From positions 62,001 through 126,000 of the forward strand of contig JAWKHS010000005.1 in NCBI GenBank assembly GCA_041394705.1: a stretch of 64,000 nucleotides of DNA. The letters are read 5' to 3'. Within the stretch, counting starts at the first letter, position 1, and each line of letters starts with the position of its first letter. A model generated the notes under the pieces. The model worked only from the letters and a program-made list of their open reading frames with translations, was not told the DNA's origin and searched no databases. This DNA comes from Vicinamibacterales bacterium (lineage in GTDB: Bacteria > Acidobacteriota > Vicinamibacteria > Vicinamibacterales > UBA2999). The translations under genes were made by a program, and so were the position numbers. Shown here one piece after another: positions 28,431 through 40,123 of this stretch.

Positions 28431-29350
28431 CGTGCCACCTTCCGCAGCCGCCGCTCGGCCACGAACTCGGCCAGGGCGAGTTCGTCCATCGCCGGGGTGC
28501 CGCCGAGGCGGACCACGTCCAGATCGGCGGCGCGCGCGGCCGCGCACACCTCGTCCTGCCACGCCCGCGCCCGGTCGGCGAGCGCGCGGTAGGCCCGGCG
28601 GGACACGATGCGCGCGCCGCCGTGCTCGACGTCGCGGACCGAGATCCAGCCCGACGAGAGGCGGCCGGGGTGAAAGGCCAGGGCGCTGTCGACGACGACG
28701 AGGAACACGTCGTGCACGACGTTCACCGAGACGAGCTCGCGCACGAACTGGTGCGCGTCGTCGAACAGGAAGTCCGAGATGACGGGCACGAGCGCCGCCG
28801 TGCGCAGGCTGCCCGAGAGCGCCGCCGCGACGGTGGTCCCGGCCACCGGCTCGAGCCCCCGGCGCGCCTCGTAGGCCTCGAGACAGTGGACCACGTGCCC
28901 CCGCCCCGTGCGCGGCGCGATGCCCGACACGGCGCTGAACCCGCGGTCGAACGCGAGGAGGCCGAAGCGGTCCTGGAAGAACGCCGCCGACAGCCCGATG
29001 GTCGCCAGCGCCCGGGCCACGACGGCCGCCAGCGGTGCGCCGTCCACGCCGCACCGGGTCGACAGCGACGCGTCGGCCACGGCCAGCACCGTCGCGGAGC
29101 TGGGCTGATCGAACTCGCGGACGATCAGGGGCGCGAAGTTGGTGATCGTGGACTGCGGCCAGTCGATGGCCGAGAAGCGATCGCCGGCCTGCCAGTCGCG
29201 CAGGCCGACGAAATCGAACCCGTGTCCGTCGGCCCGGCTCCGGTGGTCGCCGGTCGTGCCACCGGCGAGGCGCTTCAGGATGAGCAGCTCGATCTTCGCG
29301 ATGTGGTTGAGATCGACGAGCGACGTCGCCGCCGGCGCGTGATGGTTCAT
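28427..29350 (-). CDS. DUF58 protein, partner of MoxR
   Basis: A 307-residue soluble protein. The central DUF58 signature is visible as DFVGLRDWQAGDRFSAIDWP, the form usually written R-x-Y-x-x-G-D-x-x-R-x-I-D-W. The domain then takes a VWA-like fold (LAVADASLSTRC as a reduced metal site, ALVPVISDFLFDD). DUF58 proteins are encoded next to MoxR ATPases in nearly all Bat-type operons and probably act as their adaptor. Start and stop overlap the neighbours in the ATGA manner on both sides. Confidence 0.9.
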   Translation of the reverse strand: MNHHAPAATSLVDLNHIAKIELLILKRLAGGTTGDHRSRADGHGFDFVGLRDWQAGDRFSAIDWPQSTITNFAPLIVREFDQPSSATVLAVADASLSTRCGVDGAPLAAVVARALATIGLSAAFFQDRFGLLAFDRGFSAVSGIAPRTGRGHVVHCLEAYEARRGLEPVAGTTVAAALSGSLRTAALVPVISDFLFDDAHQFVRELVSVNVVHDVFLVVVDSALAFHPGRLSSGWISVRDVEHGGARIVSRRAYRALADRARAWQDEVCAAARAADLDVVRLGGTPAMDELALAEFVAERRLRKVAR

Positions 29351-30387
29351 GGAATCGGCACCTCGGCCACGACGTCGTCGATGACGGCCTCGGCGGTCAG
29401 TCCATGGGCGGCGGCGTGGGGGCCCAGCCAGATGCGGTGGCCGAGCACGAAGGGGGCGAGGGCCTGGATGTCCTCCGGGTACACCTCGTCGCGGCCGCCG
29501 ATGAGCAGCGCCCACGTCTTTGCCAGGCGGCTCCAGCAGATGATGGCCCGGGGCGAGGCGCCCAGATCCACGCCGCGTTCCACGAGGTCGGACGGCGAGC
29601 GGTCGAGCCAGTCGGTGTCGGGATCGCGCGGACGGGTCGCGCCGACGAGCCGCTGGACGTAGCGCCCGAGGCTCTTGTGGAGGAAGACGCGCTCGCTGAT
29701 GACGGCCCGAAGCTGGATGATCCGCTCCTTCGACAGGAGCGGCCGGAGCGTCATCCGCTTGAAGTCGAAGTCGACCAGCTTCTCCTCCTCCGCATTGGGG
29801 AGGTAGCCGATCTGCACCATCGCGGCGAAGCGATCCGTCGCGGCTTCCGAGAGCGGGAACGTGCCCTGCCCGAGTTCCACGGGATTCATCGTGGCGATGG
29901 CGAAGCTGAACGCGGGCAGGTCGTATGTCTGCTTCCCCACCGTGATCGTCCGGTCCTGCAGGCCTTCGAGGAACGCGCTCTGCGACTTCAGGGGAATGCG
30001 GTTGATCTCGTCGAGCAGGATGACCTCGGCCGAGGCCATCGGACCGAACTCGGTGACGAGCTGGCCCGTCGCCGGATTGATCATCTGGAACCCGACCACT
30101 TCGGTCGGCTGCAGGTCCGCCCGGCCCTGGATGCGGGCGAAGCGCGCGTCGCTGATGGCCGCCAGGATCACGCCGAAGAAGGTCTTGCCGACGCCGGGCA
30201 CGCCGCGCAGCAGGAGGTTGCCGGCGTTCACCTGCCGCTCGGACCGCTTGTCGTAGGTGGTCGGGATCTCCGACAGCAGCACCACGTTCGCGACGGCCTT
30301 CGCCGAGTCGTAGCCCACGAGGGCGCGCGCGCCCTCGGCCAGCACGGCATGGTGGAAATCCAGGGCGTCCTTCAGGTCGGCGTGCAT
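29347..30387 (-). CDS. moxR: MoxR-family AAA+ ATPase
   Basis: A 346-residue AAA+ chaperone. Walker A is LLRGVPGVGKTFFG (about residue 60), Walker B is VILLDEINRIP with sensor 1 in FSFAIATMNPVE. The MoxR-specific stretch LQPTEVVGFQMINPATGQ lies between them, and the lid follows. MoxR proteins remodel or activate partner VWA proteins. It heads the six-gene Bat-type operon whose genes mostly overlap. The gene lies only 28 bases downstream of the galactokinase-like gene on the same strand, so some read-through is possible. Confidence 0.93.
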   Translation of the reverse strand: MHADLKDALDFHHAVLAEGARALVGYDSAKAVANVVLLSEIPTTYDKRSERQVNAGNLLLRGVPGVGKTFFGVILAAISDARFARIQGRADLQPTEVVGFQMINPATGQLVTEFGPMASAEVILLDEINRIPLKSQSAFLEGLQDRTITVGKQTYDLPAFSFAIATMNPVELGQGTFPLSEAATDRFAAMVQIGYLPNAEEEKLVDFDFKRMTLRPLLSKERIIQLRAVISERVFLHKSLGRYVQRLVGATRPRDPDTDWLDRSPSDLVERGVDLGASPRAIICWSRLAKTWALLIGGRDEVYPEDIQALAPFVLGHRIWLGPHAAAHGLTAEAVIDDVVAEVPIP

Positions 30388-30414
30388 GCGCGGAGGGCGG
30401 GTGGCGAGGAGATC

Positions 30415-31749
30415 CTACAATGCGGCCGGCAGCGCGACGAGCCCCGGCCCTGGCGTGGCCGTGAACCACCGGACGTTCGGCATGCCCGGATGGCGCCTGC
30501 GGTAGGCGTCCAGCCAGGTCCGCGCGAAGTGCCCAGCGTCCCCACGATCGACGAGCGCCCACACGCTGCCGCCGAAACCCGCGCCGAAACTCGTCGCGCC
30601 GTGAGCCCCGCACTCGCGCGCCAGCGCGGCCAGCGTGGATGTCTCCGGCACCTGGTTCTCGAGCAGGCGCTCGGCGTGCCCCTGGGACGCGGTGGCCAGC
30701 TCGCCGACCGTTCCCGCGTCGCCCCGCGCGCACGCCGCGGCCGCGGCCGCGACGATCGCGTTCTCCGCCAGGAAATGGTCCAGCCGTCTCGCCAGCTCTG
30801 CCGGCGAGGCGGCCGGGATCACGGCGGCCGCGATCAGGCGCCGCAGTTCGGTCACCGCGCCGCTGTCGGCCGTGAGCGCCGCCAGCGACGCCGCCGGTTC
30901 CGGCACGGCGCTGTTCCAGACGTTCAGCAGCGCGCGCGCGGCGAGGGCGGCGCGGTTGTAGCGCTCGCGCACCGATCCGGCCTTGTCCGCGTGGACGCCG
31001 CTCGTGGCCACGACGAAGGTCCAGCCGGACGGGCAGGCGATGTCCGCCAGCCGCGTCGTCGGCACGAAGCGGTAGTGGGCCAGGTGCCCGGCCCGGCACC
31101 CGAGGATGGCGGTGTGATCCTCGCTGCCCCCGTGAGTGCCGACGCCCGAGGTGCCGGCGAGGGAACGGAAGGGCTGGCCGCTCTCGATGCACCCGAAGTA
31201 GGTGGCGCGGTCCTCGACGCCCTTCACGGCATCGAGCCACTCGGCGCGCTCGTCCAGGCGGCCGCGCGCCGCCAGCGCGGTCGCCACGGCCACGACGAGG
31301 GCGCTGGAACTCGACATGCCGGCGGCGCGCGGCAGATCGCTGGCGAACACGAGGTCGAGGCCCAGCTCGGCGCCGGGGAAGTTGCGGGCGAGCCGGCGGA
31401 CGGTGACGTCGACGTAGCCGGCCCAGCCGCGCAGCGGGGGCGCGTCCGAGGTCACGGCGATGTCGAGCAGCGAGCCGTTCACGTGGTCCACGACCCGGAC
31501 CCGCTGGTCGTCGCGCGACCGGGCCGCGACGGCGAACCCCCGCGGAGCCGCCGCGACGAGGGCCTCCCCGCCCGCGTAGTCGGTGTGCTTGCCGAACACC
31601 TCGAGGCGGCCGGGCACGAACCAGCACCACTCCGGGGGCGCATGGGCCAGCATCTCCAGCCCGTGGGCCACCTCTTCGACGACGGCCGCGCGCGTCGCGG
31701 CGTCCTCGGCCGTGAACCCGTGGCCCGCGAGCTGGTCGGCCAGCGTCAT
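30415..31749 (-). CDS. GHMP kinase, galactokinase-like
   Basis: A 444-residue sugar kinase. The galactokinase signature is readable as VPGRLEVFGKHTDYAGGE, the GHMP ATP loop is LPRAAGMSSSSALVVA, and the third motif is SFGAGFGGSVWAL. These put it close to GalK, but two changes from the GalK consensus (EVFGKHTDY for NLIGEHTDY) may reflect another sugar, such as N-acetylgalactosamine. It should phosphorylate a hexose at C1. The ATG overlaps the stop of the nucleotidyltransferase gene (ATGA), which would act on a sugar-1-phosphate, so the pair reads as a salvage path to a nucleotide sugar. Confidence 0.85.
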   Translation of the reverse strand: MTLADQLAGHGFTAEDAATRAAVVEEVAHGLEMLAHAPPEWCWFVPGRLEVFGKHTDYAGGEALVAAAPRGFAVAARSRDDQRVRVVDHVNGSLLDIAVTSDAPPLRGWAGYVDVTVRRLARNFPGAELGLDLVFASDLPRAAGMSSSSALVVAVATALAARGRLDERAEWLDAVKGVEDRATYFGCIESGQPFRSLAGTSGVGTHGGSEDHTAILGCRAGHLAHYRFVPTTRLADIACPSGWTFVVATSGVHADKAGSVRERYNRAALAARALLNVWNSAVPEPAASLAALTADSGAVTELRRLIAAAVIPAASPAELARRLDHFLAENAIVAAAAAACARGDAGTVGELATASQGHAERLLENQVPETSTLAALARECGAHGATSFGAGFGGSVWALVDRGDAGHFARTWLDAYRRRHPGMPNVRWFTATPGPGLVALPAAL

Positions 31750-32555
31750 GGACGAGGCTCCACGCCGGCGAGCGCCCGGCTCACGATCGCGACGTCGGCC
31801 GCGGTCGTCAGGTCGAGGACGGGATCGGACGCGGTCAGCACCCGGAACGGCGTGCCGCGGGTCACGGCGAGCATCACGGCGCCAGGCAGTTCGCGCTCGC
31901 CGCGCGGCGAGCGCGGCACGTCGCGGGCGGCCGCGAAGATCGTCCGATCCACCTTCCAGATGTTCATGCTGACGAGGGCCGACCGCGCGGGAGCGCCGGG
32001 GCCGCGCGCCGGTTTCTCGACGAGCCGGACCAGCCAGCCCGCCTCGTCCGCGGTCACGTCCGCGAAGGTGTCGATCTTCTCGGGGGCGAATCCGCTGGCG
32101 GCCAGCAGGGAGGCCCGTGTGAACGCCGGAAGGCCGCAGCCCTCGAGGGCGCACAGGGCGCGGACCGCGCCCGGCGGATACAGGTTGTCGCCGTTCATGA
32201 CGAGGAACGTGGAGTCGGGCACGGCGGCCTCGGCGGCCAGGACGGCGCCGGCGGTACCGTCGGCGACTGGCTGGACCGCGACGCGGACGGCGAGGCGGGC
32301 CGGCGGCATCTGCGCGAGGTGGGCGCGGACGTCCGCCGCCTGGGGCGGCACGACGAGCACGACGTCGGTGACGCCGGCGTCGGCGAGCGATCCCAGGATG
32401 TAGTCGAGCAGCGGCCGGCGGCCGGCAGCGTCCACGGGCATCATGACCTTCAGTCCGCGGACGGCCGCCCGGCGCTGGGCGTCGAACGCCAGTCCATCCG
32501 GGGAGCTCGCCTGCAGGCGGGAGCCACGCCCGCCGGCCAGCACGACGGCCGTCAT
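31746..32555 (-). CDS. Sugar-1-phosphate nucleotidylyltransferase
   Basis: A 269-residue NTP-transferase. The N-terminal nucleotide loop is MTAVVLAGGRGSRL, the substrate lysine is in LKVMMPVDAAGRRPLLDY, and the metal aspartate is in FLVMNGDNLYPPGA. A further conserved EKPA follows (VRLVEKPARG). It resembles GlmU/RfbA-like uridylyl- or thymidylyltransferases without an acyltransferase domain. The nucleotide and sugar cannot be fixed from sequence. It overlaps both the kinase and the symporter genes by four bases. Confidence 0.87.
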   Translation of the reverse strand: MTAVVLAGGRGSRLQASSPDGLAFDAQRRAAVRGLKVMMPVDAAGRRPLLDYILGSLADAGVTDVVLVVPPQAADVRAHLAQMPPARLAVRVAVQPVADGTAGAVLAAEAAVPDSTFLVMNGDNLYPPGAVRALCALEGCGLPAFTRASLLAASGFAPEKIDTFADVTADEAGWLVRLVEKPARGPGAPARSALVSMNIWKVDRTIFAAARDVPRSPRGERELPGAVMLAVTRGTPFRVLTASDPVLDLTTAADVAIVSRALAGVEPRP

Positions 32556-34312
32556 CGCGCCCACGCCCGCGCCACGGCCCGCCAGGCCGCCACTCCGCTC
32601 ACGACCAGCACGACCGACGCGATCGCGCCGGCGGCGGGCCGTCCGAGCAGGTAGAACCCGGTGGCGAAGAGCGCGCTGTAGATGAAGGCGCAGCTGGACA
32701 CCCAGCCCACGAGGGCTCCGTCCAGATCGTCGGCGGGCGGCGCCGGGACCATGCTCCGCCGCACGGGCGCCCATCCTGGTCCCGCGGGGCCCACCCGCGC
32801 GACGAACGCGCGCAGCGTCTCGGGCGCCGTCGGCGGCGTGAGGAACGTGACGGCGAGCCACACGACCGTCGTGACGACCACCGTGATCACCAGGGCGACG
32901 TGCTGGGGCACGCCCTGTCCCTGGCGCTCGAGGACCAGGAGCGCCACGGCGAGCAGGAAGGAACTGGCCATGGCCGCGATCTCGCTCCAGGCGTTGATCC
33001 GCCACCAGAACCAGCGCAGGAGGTAGAGCAGCCCCGTGCCCGCGCCGATGGACAGCAGCAGGTTGAACGTGGTGCGAGCGGATTCCAGGACGAGCGTGAG
33101 CAGGCCGGCCGCGACCATGAGGGCGGCCGTCGTCAGGCGCCCCACCATCACGTAGTGGCGCTCGTCGGCGTCGGGGTTGACGAACCGGCGATACAGGTCG
33201 TGGACGAGATAGGACGTGCCCCAGTTGAGGTGCGTCGAGATCGTCGACACGTAGGCGGCGAGCAGCCCGGCCACCATCAGGCCGAGCACGCCCGCCGGGA
33301 GGAACGTGAGCATGGCTGGATACGCCATGTCGTGCCCGACGAGCGCCGGGTCCACGTGCGGGAGCGCGCGCCGGAGGTCGTCGAGCGTCGGGAAGGCCAG
33401 CATCGACGCGAGGGCCACGAGGATCCAGGGCCAGGGCCGCAGCGCGTAGTGCGCCACGTTGAAGAGGAGCGTCCCGCCCATGGCGTCGCGCTCGCTGCGC
33501 GCGGCCAGCATCCGCTGGGCGATGTAGCTGCCGCCGCCGGGCTCCGCCCCGGGATACCAGGTGGACCACCACTGGACGGCCAGCGGCACGATGAAGATCG
33601 GCACGGAGACTGCCCAATCCGTCAGGTCGGGCACGAACGCCAGCGAGGACGCGGGGAGACGGGCGGTGAGCCCCGCCAGTCCGCCGACCGCGGGATGGTT
33701 GAGCGCGTAGGCGGCGGCCGAGAACGATCCGGCCATGGCGATCCCGAACTGGAAGAAGTCCGTCACCAGTACGCCCCACAGGCCCGATGTCGCCGCGAAG
33801 GCCACGTTGAGCACGCCGCAGACGAGGAGCGTGCGGCCGATGGGCCAGCCGAGCAGCACGTTGGCGATCTTGGCCGCGGCCAGGTTCACCGACGCCATGA
33901 TGACGACGTTGAAGACGACGCCGAGGTAGACGGCCCGGAACCCCCGCACCAGTGTGGCCGCGCGGCCCGAATAGCGCAGCTCGTAGAACTCGAGGTCCGT
34001 CAGCACGCCCAACCGGCGCCACAGGCGCGCGTAGAAGAACACGGTCGTCATGCCCGTGAGCAGGAACGCCCACCAGGCCCAGTTCGCGGCCACGCCGCCC
34101 TGCCGCACGAGATCGGTGACGAGGTTGGGCGTGTCGGTGCTGAACGTGGTCGCCACCATCGACACGCCGACGAGCCACCAGGGAGCGGATCGGCCGGACG
34201 TGAAGAACTCTGCCGTGCTCGACCCGGCGCGGCGCGCCAGGTACAGGGCCGGCGCGAAGGAGAGGGCGATGGAAGCGGCGACGATGACCCAGTCGAGCGG
34301 CGTCAGCTGCAT
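32552..34312 (-). CDS. Sodium:solute symporter family (SSS) transporter
   Basis: A 586-residue membrane protein with about 13 helices, from an ATG at 34312. An ATG 36 bases further up would precede a TATACT box (34331-34326, minus strand), so I prefer the later start. TM1 to TM3 hold the SSS motifs (YLARRAGSSTAEFFTSGRS, WWLVGVSMVATTFSTDTP). TM8 carries GLLAAYVSTISTHLNWGTSY, including the sodium-site serines. Residues after about 480 are a longer C-terminal part. It should import a sugar or similar solute with sodium, and the neighbouring genes suggest the sugar released by the GH109 enzyme. Confidence 0.9.
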   Translation of the reverse strand: MQLTPLDWVIVAASIALSFAPALYLARRAGSSTAEFFTSGRSAPWWLVGVSMVATTFSTDTPNLVTDLVRQGGVAANWAWWAFLLTGMTTVFFYARLWRRLGVLTDLEFYELRYSGRAATLVRGFRAVYLGVVFNVVIMASVNLAAAKIANVLLGWPIGRTLLVCGVLNVAFAATSGLWGVLVTDFFQFGIAMAGSFSAAAYALNHPAVGGLAGLTARLPASSLAFVPDLTDWAVSVPIFIVPLAVQWWSTWYPGAEPGGGSYIAQRMLAARSERDAMGGTLLFNVAHYALRPWPWILVALASMLAFPTLDDLRRALPHVDPALVGHDMAYPAMLTFLPAGVLGLMVAGLLAAYVSTISTHLNWGTSYLVHDLYRRFVNPDADERHYVMVGRLTTAALMVAAGLLTLVLESARTTFNLLLSIGAGTGLLYLLRWFWWRINAWSEIAAMASSFLLAVALLVLERQGQGVPQHVALVITVVVTTVVWLAVTFLTPPTAPETLRAFVARVGPAGPGWAPVRRSMVPAPPADDLDGALVGWVSSCAFIYSALFATGFYLLGRPAAGAIASVVLVVSGVAAWRAVARAWAR

Positions 34313-34375
34313 TGGGGCCGCGGGAAGTATAGTGCGCGGCACCCGCACGGCGGGACGGCGATCGGGCCCGGCGGC

Positions 34376-35728
34376 CTAGGCGAAGTCCAGGGGCAGACCG
34401 GTCCGCCAGCGGCCGCGCGTGAAGTCGGGGACGTCGACCGCCCGCGCGCGGGCCCCGCAGGAGCGGACGCTCAGCTCCACGACGGCGCTCAGCGCCGCGG
34501 CGTCGTACACGTTCATGTCCGTCGGGCGGCCCTGCCGGAGCGCCGCGATGAGGCGCTCGTCCTCGATGTAGTCCACGCCGCCGTGGCCGGCGCCTGCGGC
34601 GCGGGACTCGATCTCGCGCCAGACGGGATGGTCGAACTCGGCCTTCAGCTCCGACCAGTCCGTCCACTGGTCCTCGCGCCCCCGCCCTTCGATGTAGACG
34701 CGGTGGGGATAGCCCTGGAAGAGGCCTTTGGTGCCCTGCACCACGTGGATCCGGCTGTACGGCCGCGGGAGGTTCGTGCAGTGCTGGACCATCACCGTCT
34801 TGCCGTTGGCCGTCTTGATGAGGCTCGTGTTGACGTCGCCCAGCGTGTAGCGCTCCCTGCGCTCCGGCGCGTCGGCCGGGAAGTGCTCCTTCGCCCAGTC
34901 GTACAGCCCGCGCGACGGACCGCTCATGGAGACCAGGTAGTCGAACCGATCGCCGCGGTTGATGTGCAGGCAGTTGGCGATGGGGCCCAGGCCGTGCGTG
35001 GGATACGGATTCCCGTCGAGCTTCGTCGACCAGGCCCGCCGCCAGAGTCCTTCGTCCTTCTTCTCGAACTTGATGGCGCGCAGATCGTGCAGGTACCCGC
35101 CCTCCGCGTGCAGCACCTCCCCGAGCAGGCCCTGCTGGACGAGGTGGTAGGCCATCATCTCGGGCCGGTCGTAGTTGCAGTTCTCCATCATCACCGCGTG
35201 CCGGCGGTGCGTCTCGGCACTCTCGACGAGGGCCCAGCAGTCGTCGATCGTCATCGCGGCCGGGACTTCGGTGGCCGCGTGCTTGCCGTTCTTCATCGCG
35301 GCGAGCATCACGGGCACGTGCCACTCCCAGGGCGTCGCGGTGAAGACGAGATCCAGGTCCTCGGTCTCGCAGAGGCGTTCGAAGTCGCGCGGCCCACGCG
35401 CATACACCGCGGGCGCCGGGTGTCCGGCCGCGGTGATGGCCTGCGAGGCCCACGTGGTGCGCACGTCGCGGATGTCGCAGACGGCCGTGACGCGGCAGCC
35501 CGGGATCTTCAGGAAGTTCTCGAGGTGGGACCCGCCCTGGAGGCCGATGCCCACCATCCCGATGCGCACGAGGTCGATGGGCGGCGCGGCGAAGGGACCG
35601 CGCCCCGCCGTCCGCGGCTGGGCGTCGGAGGACGCGACTCCCGGCAGACTGGAGGCAACGGTGACCGCGGCGGTCCCCATCTTCAGGAACTCGCGGCGGT
35701 TCACGTCGGCGGGTCGGGTGGTGGACAT
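34376..35728 (-). CDS. Secreted Gfo/Idh/MocA-fold glycosidase, GH109 type (alpha-N-acetylgalactosaminidase)
   Basis: A 450-residue protein with a twin-arginine signal (NRREFLKMGTAAVTVASS), so it is exported folded with its cofactor. The NAD site is RIGMVGIGLQGGSHL, followed by FTATPWEWHVPVMLAAM. The GH109 hallmark appears as PTHGLGPIANCLHINRGD then YLVSMSG. GH109 enzymes hydrolyse alpha-GalNAc by an NAD-dependent oxidation-elimination route; other family members act on other sugars, so the exact substrate is inferred. An alternative ATG lies at 35749. The next genes encode a symporter, a nucleotidyltransferase and a kinase. Confidence 0.85.
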   Translation of the reverse strand: MSTTRPADVNRREFLKMGTAAVTVASSLPGVASSDAQPRTAGRGPFAAPPIDLVRIGMVGIGLQGGSHLENFLKIPGCRVTAVCDIRDVRTTWASQAITAAGHPAPAVYARGPRDFERLCETEDLDLVFTATPWEWHVPVMLAAMKNGKHAATEVPAAMTIDDCWALVESAETHRRHAVMMENCNYDRPEMMAYHLVQQGLLGEVLHAEGGYLHDLRAIKFEKKDEGLWRRAWSTKLDGNPYPTHGLGPIANCLHINRGDRFDYLVSMSGPSRGLYDWAKEHFPADAPERRERYTLGDVNTSLIKTANGKTVMVQHCTNLPRPYSRIHVVQGTKGLFQGYPHRVYIEGRGREDQWTDWSELKAEFDHPVWREIESRAAGAGHGGVDYIEDERLIAALRQGRPTDMNVYDAAALSAVVELSVRSCGARARAVDVPDFTRGRWRTGLPLDFA

Positions 35729-35801
35729 GGCCGGCAGACCTGGCGGCATGCTACCGCGAATGGCGCGCGGCGGAGGCGCCCGAGCAGGCGTCAGCGTACG
35801 A

Positions 35802-35834
35802 CAAAAAGGGCCGCGGAGGTGTGATCCGCGGCCC
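35802..35834 (-). terminator. Intrinsic terminator of lpxC
   Basis: On the minus strand a perfect 10-bp GC stem (35825-35834 pairing with 35808-35817, loop of seven) is followed at once by TTTTT. It lies 28 bases after the lpxC stop. This is the clearest Rho-independent terminator in the window. Confidence 0.85.
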
Positions 35835-35861
35835 GACCCGAGGAGGTTGGCGCGACGTGAC

Positions 35862-36764
35862 TCAGCGGGCGCGGACCGTCGCAGGCACGGCGTCGGTCTC
35901 GGCCGCCGGCACGGCGACGTTGTCCACGATGGCGAAGGCGTCCGGCTCTGCGAGCAGCTGCGCGGCCAGCTGCGTGTGCAGGGCATGGCCCGCCCGATGC
36001 GCCACGACGTGGCCCAGCACGGGACGGCCCAGCAGGGCCAGGTCGCCGACGGCGTCGAGGATCTTGTGGCGCACGCACTCGTCGTCGAACCGGAGCGCGT
36101 TCAGCGGGCCGGTGTCGCCGATGACGATGGCGTTGTCGAGCGAGCCGCCCAGCGCGAGGCCCTGCTGACGCATCCACTCCACTTCCTTCAGGAAGCCGAA
36201 GGTGCGAGCCGAGGCGATGTCGTCGCTGAAGCTCTGCTCGGTGATGCGCGTGGTGCGCGACTGGTGCCGGAGCATCGGGTGGTCGAAGCTGATGGTGTAG
36301 CTGACCTTGAAGTGATCCGACGGGTAGATGGCGATGTGCTTGTCGCCGGCGGCGACCGTGACCGGACGCAGCACCTTCAGGTAGCTGCGCGGCGCGGACT
36401 GCCGCTTGGTGCCCGCTTCCTGGATGAGGAAGAGGAACGGCGCCGAGCTGCCGTCCATGATGGGCACCTCGGGCTGCGTCAGCTCAACGACGACGTTGTC
36501 GACGCCGGCGCTGACCAGCGCCGCCAGCAGGTGTTCCACCGTCTCGACCGTGGCGCCGTCGCGGCCCAGCACCGTGGCATAGTGCTGGCCGGCGACGAAT
36601 TCCACGCGGGCGGGGATGTCCACGCCGAGGTCTGCCCGGCGGAACACGATGCCGGTGCCAGGGGCGGCGGGCTTCAGCGTGAGGCCGACCTTGGTGCCCG
36701 AGTGCAGGCCGATCCCGGCACACGACACCTGGCGGCGGAGGGTTTGCTGAAAAGAGATGCTCAC
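35862..36764 (-). CDS. lpxC: UDP-3-O-acyl-N-acetylglucosamine deacetylase
   Basis: A 300-residue zinc enzyme catalysing the first committed step of lipid A synthesis in the cytoplasm. The N-terminal domain has CAGIGLHSGTKVGLTLKPA and the first zinc histidine in TVEHLLAALVSAGVDN. Domain II holds the other ligands in RHKILDAVGDLALLG and the catalytic histidine in HRAGHALH. The length is typical. It confirms a diderm with lipid A. The gene has its own terminator and is preceded by a 176-base gap with a large palindrome, so it is probably transcribed alone. Confidence 0.96.
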   Translation of the reverse strand: MSISFQQTLRRQVSCAGIGLHSGTKVGLTLKPAAPGTGIVFRRADLGVDIPARVEFVAGQHYATVLGRDGATVETVEHLLAALVSAGVDNVVVELTQPEVPIMDGSSAPFLFLIQEAGTKRQSAPRSYLKVLRPVTVAAGDKHIAIYPSDHFKVSYTISFDHPMLRHQSRTTRITEQSFSDDIASARTFGFLKEVEWMRQQGLALGGSLDNAIVIGDTGPLNALRFDDECVRHKILDAVGDLALLGRPVLGHVVAHRAGHALHTQLAAQLLAEPDAFAIVDNVAVPAAETDAVPATVRAR

Positions 36765-36828
36765 AAAGCTACCGGTTGGTCTTCAAGCAAACCAGGTGCC
36801 CGCTGTTTCACTCCTCGCATGCACAGCA

Positions 36829-36857
36829 CAAGTCATTATCAATCAATGACTTGATTG
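36829..36857 (-). promoter_or_regulatory. Palindromic operator / promoter region upstream of lpxC
   Basis: Two nested perfect inverted repeats lie here: CAAGTCATT-N7-AATGACTTG (36829-36853) and CAATCAA-N4-TTGATTG (36840-36857). On the minus strand a -10-like GATAAT (36840-36835) falls inside, about 70 bases before the lpxC start. The AT-rich composition stands out from the region. It is a candidate regulator-binding site controlling lpxC. Confidence 0.5.
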
Positions 36858-36940
36858 AAGAGCTCGGTGCCAGGGGGCTCGCCGTGTGTGGCTATGCAAC
36901 CACACCCAAAACCTCCTCGACTGTGGCTCCTGTGACACAC

Positions 36941-39784
<2,844 letters not shown>

Positions 39785-39795
39785 GCCTTCGGTCG

Positions 39796-39829
39796 GGAAT
39801 CCCGCGGGGATTCCAAACCTCGCATTCTA
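39796..39829 (-). promoter_or_regulatory. uvrA promoter with 19-bp palindrome
   Basis: On the minus strand TAGAAT (39829-39824) is a plausible -10 box. It is followed by the perfect inverted repeat GGAATCCC-N3-GGGATTCC (39814-39796), which overlaps the expected transcription start and ends 12 bases before the uvrA ATG. The palindrome is well placed to bind a repressor such as LexA, or to form an RNA hairpin. Confidence 0.45.
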
Positions 39830-40123
39830 CCCCGGACGACCGGCACGCCCGAGTAGCCGCTACCCCTCGCGGGAACCTACTGCCCCGGATGCCGCGGCCT
39901 GCCCGGGCGATACCCGCGGGGGCCTCGACGTCGGGAACGGCTGTTCGCGGCGCCTTTCGGCGCCGGCGTGCTCCACGCGCCACCGGCGGCCTCCGGCGCC
40001 GGCGCGACGGCCCGGCCCTTGCACCTGCGCCCGGCGCCGCCGGGATCCACTCGCGACCGGATGCTGGCAATGCTCCCGGACGGCAAGGAGGCACGACACC
40101 CGAGGTCGGAAAGCGAGGACGTG
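39830..40123. other. Intergenic stretch without a supported gene
   Basis: Together with the uvrA promoter this makes a 339-base gap between two divergent genes. It is very GC-rich. A GG-N10-GC spacing with TTGC (40009-40022) superficially resembles a sigma-54 site but lacks the TGGCA core. A GAGG ribosome-binding site (40115-40118) serves the next gene. I see no coding sequence or RNA. Confidence 0.5.

Noticed and set aside
31746..35453. A 1235-codon minus-strand frame spanning the sugar cluster
   Set aside because: Only its last 269 codons (the nucleotidyltransferase) are real. The upstream part is a frame-shifted reading of the symporter and GH109 genes.
36883..36902. gtgtgg-N8-ccacac hairpin after uvrA considered as a terminator
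   Set aside because: The stem has only six pairs and no T-run in the direction of uvrA transcription.
40009..40022. A GG-N10-GC spacing with TTGC upstream of the 40124 gene, resembling sigma-54
   Set aside because: The -24 core reads CGGCCC rather than TGGCAC, and such spacing is frequent by chance at 70% GC.
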